From contig DBCW01000082.1 of NCBI GenBank assembly GCA_002293265.1, positions 12,048 to 19,151 of the forward strand: a stretch of DNA of 7,104 nucleotides, in the 5' to 3' direction. This DNA is from Eggerthellales bacterium UBA948 (GTDB taxonomy: Bacteria > Actinomycetota > Coriobacteriia > Coriobacteriales > UBA8131). Positions 4,529 to 7,104 of the stretch are shown here, piece by piece; within the stretch, counting starts at the first letter, position 1; each line of letters opens with the position of its first letter. The notes beneath the pieces are model-generated. The model was not told the origin of the DNA. It ran no database searches and saw only the letters and a program-made list of their open reading frames with translations. A program made the position numbers and the translations under genes.

Positions 4529-6244
4529 TTAAATCGTCACCCAAACCTTAGTAAGATCAGCCGTGCCATCAAAAGCAATGAATAAGTCGTTGACTCTCTC
4601 AGAGCATACCATATCTAGAGTTGGGCAAAATAGTGGGATTACCGGCATTTCTGCGGCAGCAAGGTTATCAGCATATTGATAAGCCACTAGCCTTGGCGAT
4701 TCGTATTGCACACCGCGAGAACCTATTATTGCTTGATCAAATATTGGATTATTATATCCGGTGCTATTTGCAGCTCCGTTCTTGGTAAGAATAGGTTCGA
4801 GAAAATTATCCATACTTGGATAGTCTGCGATCCAGCCGGTGTATCTTAAGGTTGCCTGATCTTTTGTAGCTTCAAGATCGGCATTGGAGCTTATTGCTCT
4901 TGTCACTACGTTAAACCCAACGATACTCAGGTCTTCCCTTATCAACTTAAAGAGCTCTTCTTCAACATCGGAGTTTGCTGCCAGTAATGTTATTTTGTTT
5001 ATTTCCGGATCTTTATTAGCCATGAATTCGTTTAGCAGTAGCTTTGCCCTTGTGGGATTGTATTCTGTGTCCGGCCATGCGTTGTCTTTTACTCCATCAA
5101 TAACACTTGGCACCAAACCTGTAGCCGGAATATAGGTGTCTAAAAACAGCTCGCTGCAAATCGCTTTTCGATTTATAGCCAAGCTGATTGCTCGCCTGAC
5201 TCTAGGGTCGGATAAGAATTCAGAGAGGGTATTTGGTTGCAAATAGTACGTAACAGCCTTATTCCCGGTTATCACCTGCTGCCCAAGAGCGCCGGTATAT
5301 CCGTCTATCGACTCCCCATACATATCTTTTGCTTCTGTAAGTTTTGAAGCCGGTATCCGAGCCACATCTATATCACCGGTCTCAAAAGCTTGAAACGACA
5401 TATCGCTTTCTTCTTGCTTTGCATCATTGCTGTCAGCATAAAACATCAAATCTACGTACTTAAGAAAAGCCGGTTCTTTGTGGTAGTCTTCAAATCTGGT
5501 AAGGCTCAACCGGTCAGAATCAAACGTCCACATGTCACTGAGCATGAACGGACCGTTACCGATGGGTTTGTAATAGAACTGCTCCTCGCTGCCCTCAACA
5601 GCAGACATCGGCACCGGAGCAAGTCCGGGAAAACTGAGTAACTGCAAAAACTCGTAGAACGGATACTCCAAAGCTACTTCCAAGGTCTTCGTACCTCTAA
5701 CTATTATGCCTGATATCTCTTCTGCTTCCCCGGCTAGCATGGCTTTCGCTCCTTGCACAGTACTGAGAAAGGAGACATTTGTTGAAATATCACTAAATGC
5801 GGTTTTCTTAAATAGCCGTTGCCAACTGTATTTAAAATCGGCAGCAGTCACATCTTCACCATTATGGAACTTCATTTTGCCGGCAATGCGAAACTGGAAA
5901 GTCTTGCCATCGTTTGAAACTGTCCAAGACTGCGCAGCAGCAGGCACAATTTTCTTCTCGCGATAGTCATAGCGCACCAACGGGTCAAATAACAAGTTTG
6001 CAATTTGAATACCGGATGCTTCTTTAACAAAAAAGGGGTCGAATCCGTATGGCATCCGAACTGGAAATTGTAGCCGCCCGCCACTAACACCTACTGCCTT
6101 ACCGGTGCTTTTGCGCATTACAAATGATGGATTGAGAGGAATTGAGCAGCCGCTAAGCATCGCGCTGCCACCCAAAGTAACACCCACGGCACCGGCCGCA
6201 GAAATAAATTGTCGCCTAGATAATCTCATCCCCATTTTTCTCAC
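4529..6244 (-). CDS. Tat-exported lipoprotein, family-5 (peptide-type) ABC substrate-binding protein
   Basis: This 571-residue extracytoplasmic solute receptor belongs to the SBP_bac_5 (OppA/DppA-like) family. The N-terminus has a twin-arginine motif (SRRQFIS, 9-15), a hydrophobic core and a lipobox LSGC with lipidation cysteine C33, so the protein is probably exported folded and tethered to the membrane. Family signatures: IANLLFDPLV (81-90), SWTVSNDGKTFQFRI (106-120), KFHNGEDVTAADFKYSWQR (125-143), GNGPFML (229-235), DPRVRRAISLAINRKAI (346-362) and ADYPSMDNFLEPI (473-485). The ligand cannot be read from sequence; oligopeptides are typical. The first codon at 6244 is GTG. In-frame ATGs at codons 4 and 6 are alternatives, and none has a clear binding site, but all keep the twin-arginine signal. 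The gene lies 13 bases after the L,D-transpeptidase stop and abuts the phosphorylase. No permease or ATPase genes are adjacent, so it appears to be an orphan receptor here. Confidence 0.93.
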   Translation of the reverse strand: MRKMGMRLSRRQFISAAGAVGVTLGGSAMLSGCSIPLNPSFVMRKSTGKAVGVSGGRLQFPVRMPYGFDPFFVKEASGIQIANLLFDPLVRYDYREKKIVPAAAQSWTVSNDGKTFQFRIAGKMKFHNGEDVTAADFKYSWQRLFKKTAFSDISTNVSFLSTVQGAKAMLAGEAEEISGIIVRGTKTLEVALEYPFYEFLQLLSFPGLAPVPMSAVEGSEEQFYYKPIGNGPFMLSDMWTFDSDRLSLTRFEDYHKEPAFLKYVDLMFYADSNDAKQEESDMSFQAFETGDIDVARIPASKLTEAKDMYGESIDGYTGALGQQVITGNKAVTYYLQPNTLSEFLSDPRVRRAISLAINRKAICSELFLDTYIPATGLVPSVIDGVKDNAWPDTEYNPTRAKLLLNEFMANKDPEINKITLLAANSDVEEELFKLIREDLSIVGFNVVTRAISSNADLEATKDQATLRYTGWIADYPSMDNFLEPILTKNGAANSTGYNNPIFDQAIIGSRGVQYESPRLVAYQYADNLAAAEMPVIPLFCPTLDMVCSERVNDLFIAFDGTADLTKVWVTI

Positions 6245-6257
6245 ACTAGTTTTCTTG

Positions 6258-7104
6258 CTAGTAATGGCTGATTACCGGAAGTCCCTCCTCAATCAAACCA
6301 TATAGCGTCTTTGCATCATTGTATGACATGTTGATGCATCCATGTGATCCTGCATAAGTATAGCGGTTGCCGCCAAATGAAGGTTGCCAAGTTGCATCGT
6401 GAAAACCATGCCCGGCCCAAGTCATGCGCATCCAAAAACTAACACGAGTTCGATACTCAGGCTTGCCATTTGACATAATCTCGCCTACAAGTGTAGCCGG
6501 GCTGGACATCTGTAGTATATGGTAAACGCCCGGAGGAGTCGCGTTGCGTCCGGGTGTACCTGTAACAACATCAGCCTCAAATTGTTTTTGCCCATCAACA
6601 AAATAATACATATGCTGCTTGGTGAGGTTTAGCTCTATGTATGTGTTGTTCCAGTCAGGTTTGCCGCTGTCCGCCTTCTTTTGTGCTCGCTGAACATAAA
6701 TCGGCTCTCTGGTCTCTCCGGTACGATCAGCAAAATGCTGCTTTATTGATTCCAACTCGGCTTTTTCGTCTATTTCCCAACCGTAATTGCCACCCTCGAC
6801 GGTTATAGTTTCACCTTCGGCAGTCACAAACTCTCTTGCGGTACCAACAGTATCATGCCAGCTGGCAAACTCTTTGACCCAAGCTTTAACCGTCTCTTCG
6901 TTAAGCTTGTTATTTCCCTGGGCATCGGTCTCTACCCACCCCATCGTAACGGCACCGTCCAATACCTCTGTGTGATCATCAAAAACATACGTGATCGAGA
7001 AAGGAACGAGTTCGTTGTAAGTATCAACAGTCTTCTTTAGCTCAGCATTGTTTGAGTATATTTCCGGGTTTATATAACAATCTTTTTCATCTAGATATAG
7101 AGTG
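6258..7104 (-). CDS. L,D-transpeptidase (YkuD domain) with PG_binding_4-like domain, 5' end cut off
   Basis: The reading frame is open from the right edge to a TAG at 6258-6260 (281 visible complete codons), so the start lies outside the window. The TTG at 6960-6962 is internal: the protein upstream of it is clearly part of the domain. Visible residues 1-50 include PFSITYVFDDHTEVLDG, typical of the PG_binding_4 domain that precedes YkuD domains in actinobacteria and firmicutes. The catalytic domain begins near YIELNLTKQHMYYF (visible 155-168) and contains TPPGVYHI, HGFHD (232-236) and SHGCIN (253-258), with nucleophile C256 encoded at 6336-6338. Such enzymes act outside the membrane, making 3-3 cross-links in peptidoglycan or attaching proteins to it, and resist most penicillins. 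A signal or membrane anchor is expected in the missing part. The gene ends 13 bases before the binding-protein gene, suggesting one operon. Confidence 0.94.
   Translation of the reverse strand, partial: TLYLDEKDCYINPEIYSNNAELKKTVDTYNELVPFSITYVFDDHTEVLDGAVTMGWVETDAQGNNKLNEETVKAWVKEFASWHDTVGTAREFVTAEGETITVEGGNYGWEIDEKAELESIKQHFADRTGETREPIYVQRAQKKADSGKPDWNNTYIELNLTKQHMYYFVDGQKQFEADVVTGTPGRNATPPGVYHILQMSSPATLVGEIMSNGKPEYRTRVSFWMRMTWAGHGFHDATWQPSFGGNRYTYAGSHGCINMSYNDAKTLYGLIEEGLPVISHY

Noticed and set aside
6245..6262. ACTAG / CTAGT 5-base-pair inverted repeat between the transpeptidase and binding-protein genes
   Set aside because: Stem is too short and AT-rich to terminate transcription, and it overlaps a stop codon; likely chance.
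6258..6962. Taking the TTG at 6960-6962 as the start of the L,D-transpeptidase
   Set aside because: The frame stays open to 7104 and the upstream residues (FSITYVFDDHTEV) belong to the PG_binding_4-like domain, so the gene is truncated by the window edge.

Overview
The window reads as ordinary chromosomal DNA from a bacterium of moderate GC content (mid to upper forties percent by eye, not counted). Every convincing gene is on the minus strand. A Tat-type lipoprotein signal on a family-5 solute-binding protein, an L,D-transpeptidase with a PG_binding_4-like domain, and a TrkH transporter lying beside a ribosome-assembly GTPase together suggest an actinobacterial lineage, perhaps Coriobacteriia. 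That placement is an inference from gene content, not a demonstrated assignment.

Reading in the direction of transcription (right to left), the first block is 7104-3707. It holds the 3' part of an L,D-transpeptidase (cut by the right edge), then 13 bases later a Tat/lipobox peptide-type ABC substrate-binding protein, then with no spacer a trimeric-class purine nucleoside phosphorylase. This looks like one transcription unit for envelope, uptake and salvage functions. No ABC permease or ATPase lies beside the binding protein.

A 151-base gap (3556-3706) follows. It carries a hairpin just after the phosphorylase stop, an AT-rich stretch with a TATAAT, and a second small hairpin. It leads into the second block, 3555-403: a 42-codon single-span membrane protein that ordinary ORF calling would miss, the potassium transporter TrkH (2 bases later), a membrane-anchored OB-fold-like protein (ATGA overlap) and the GTPase RsgA (ATGA overlap). 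The tight packing suggests translational coupling. trkH has no visible ribosome binding site of its own, so it probably depends on the small ORF. No trkA partner is visible.

The left 402 bases hold no confident gene. They contain the most unusual structure in the window: a 161-base foldback element (220-380) whose two 65-base arms are inverted copies of each other (56/65 identical). The inner 34 bases of each arm are perfectly complementary, the loop is 31 bases, and TTA flanks both sides. It resembles a miniature inverted-repeat transposable element inserted downstream of rsgA. A related copy of its outer end (25/32 identical) overlaps the stop codon of the phosphorylase gene at 3691-3722, so the motif may be a dispersed family in this genome.
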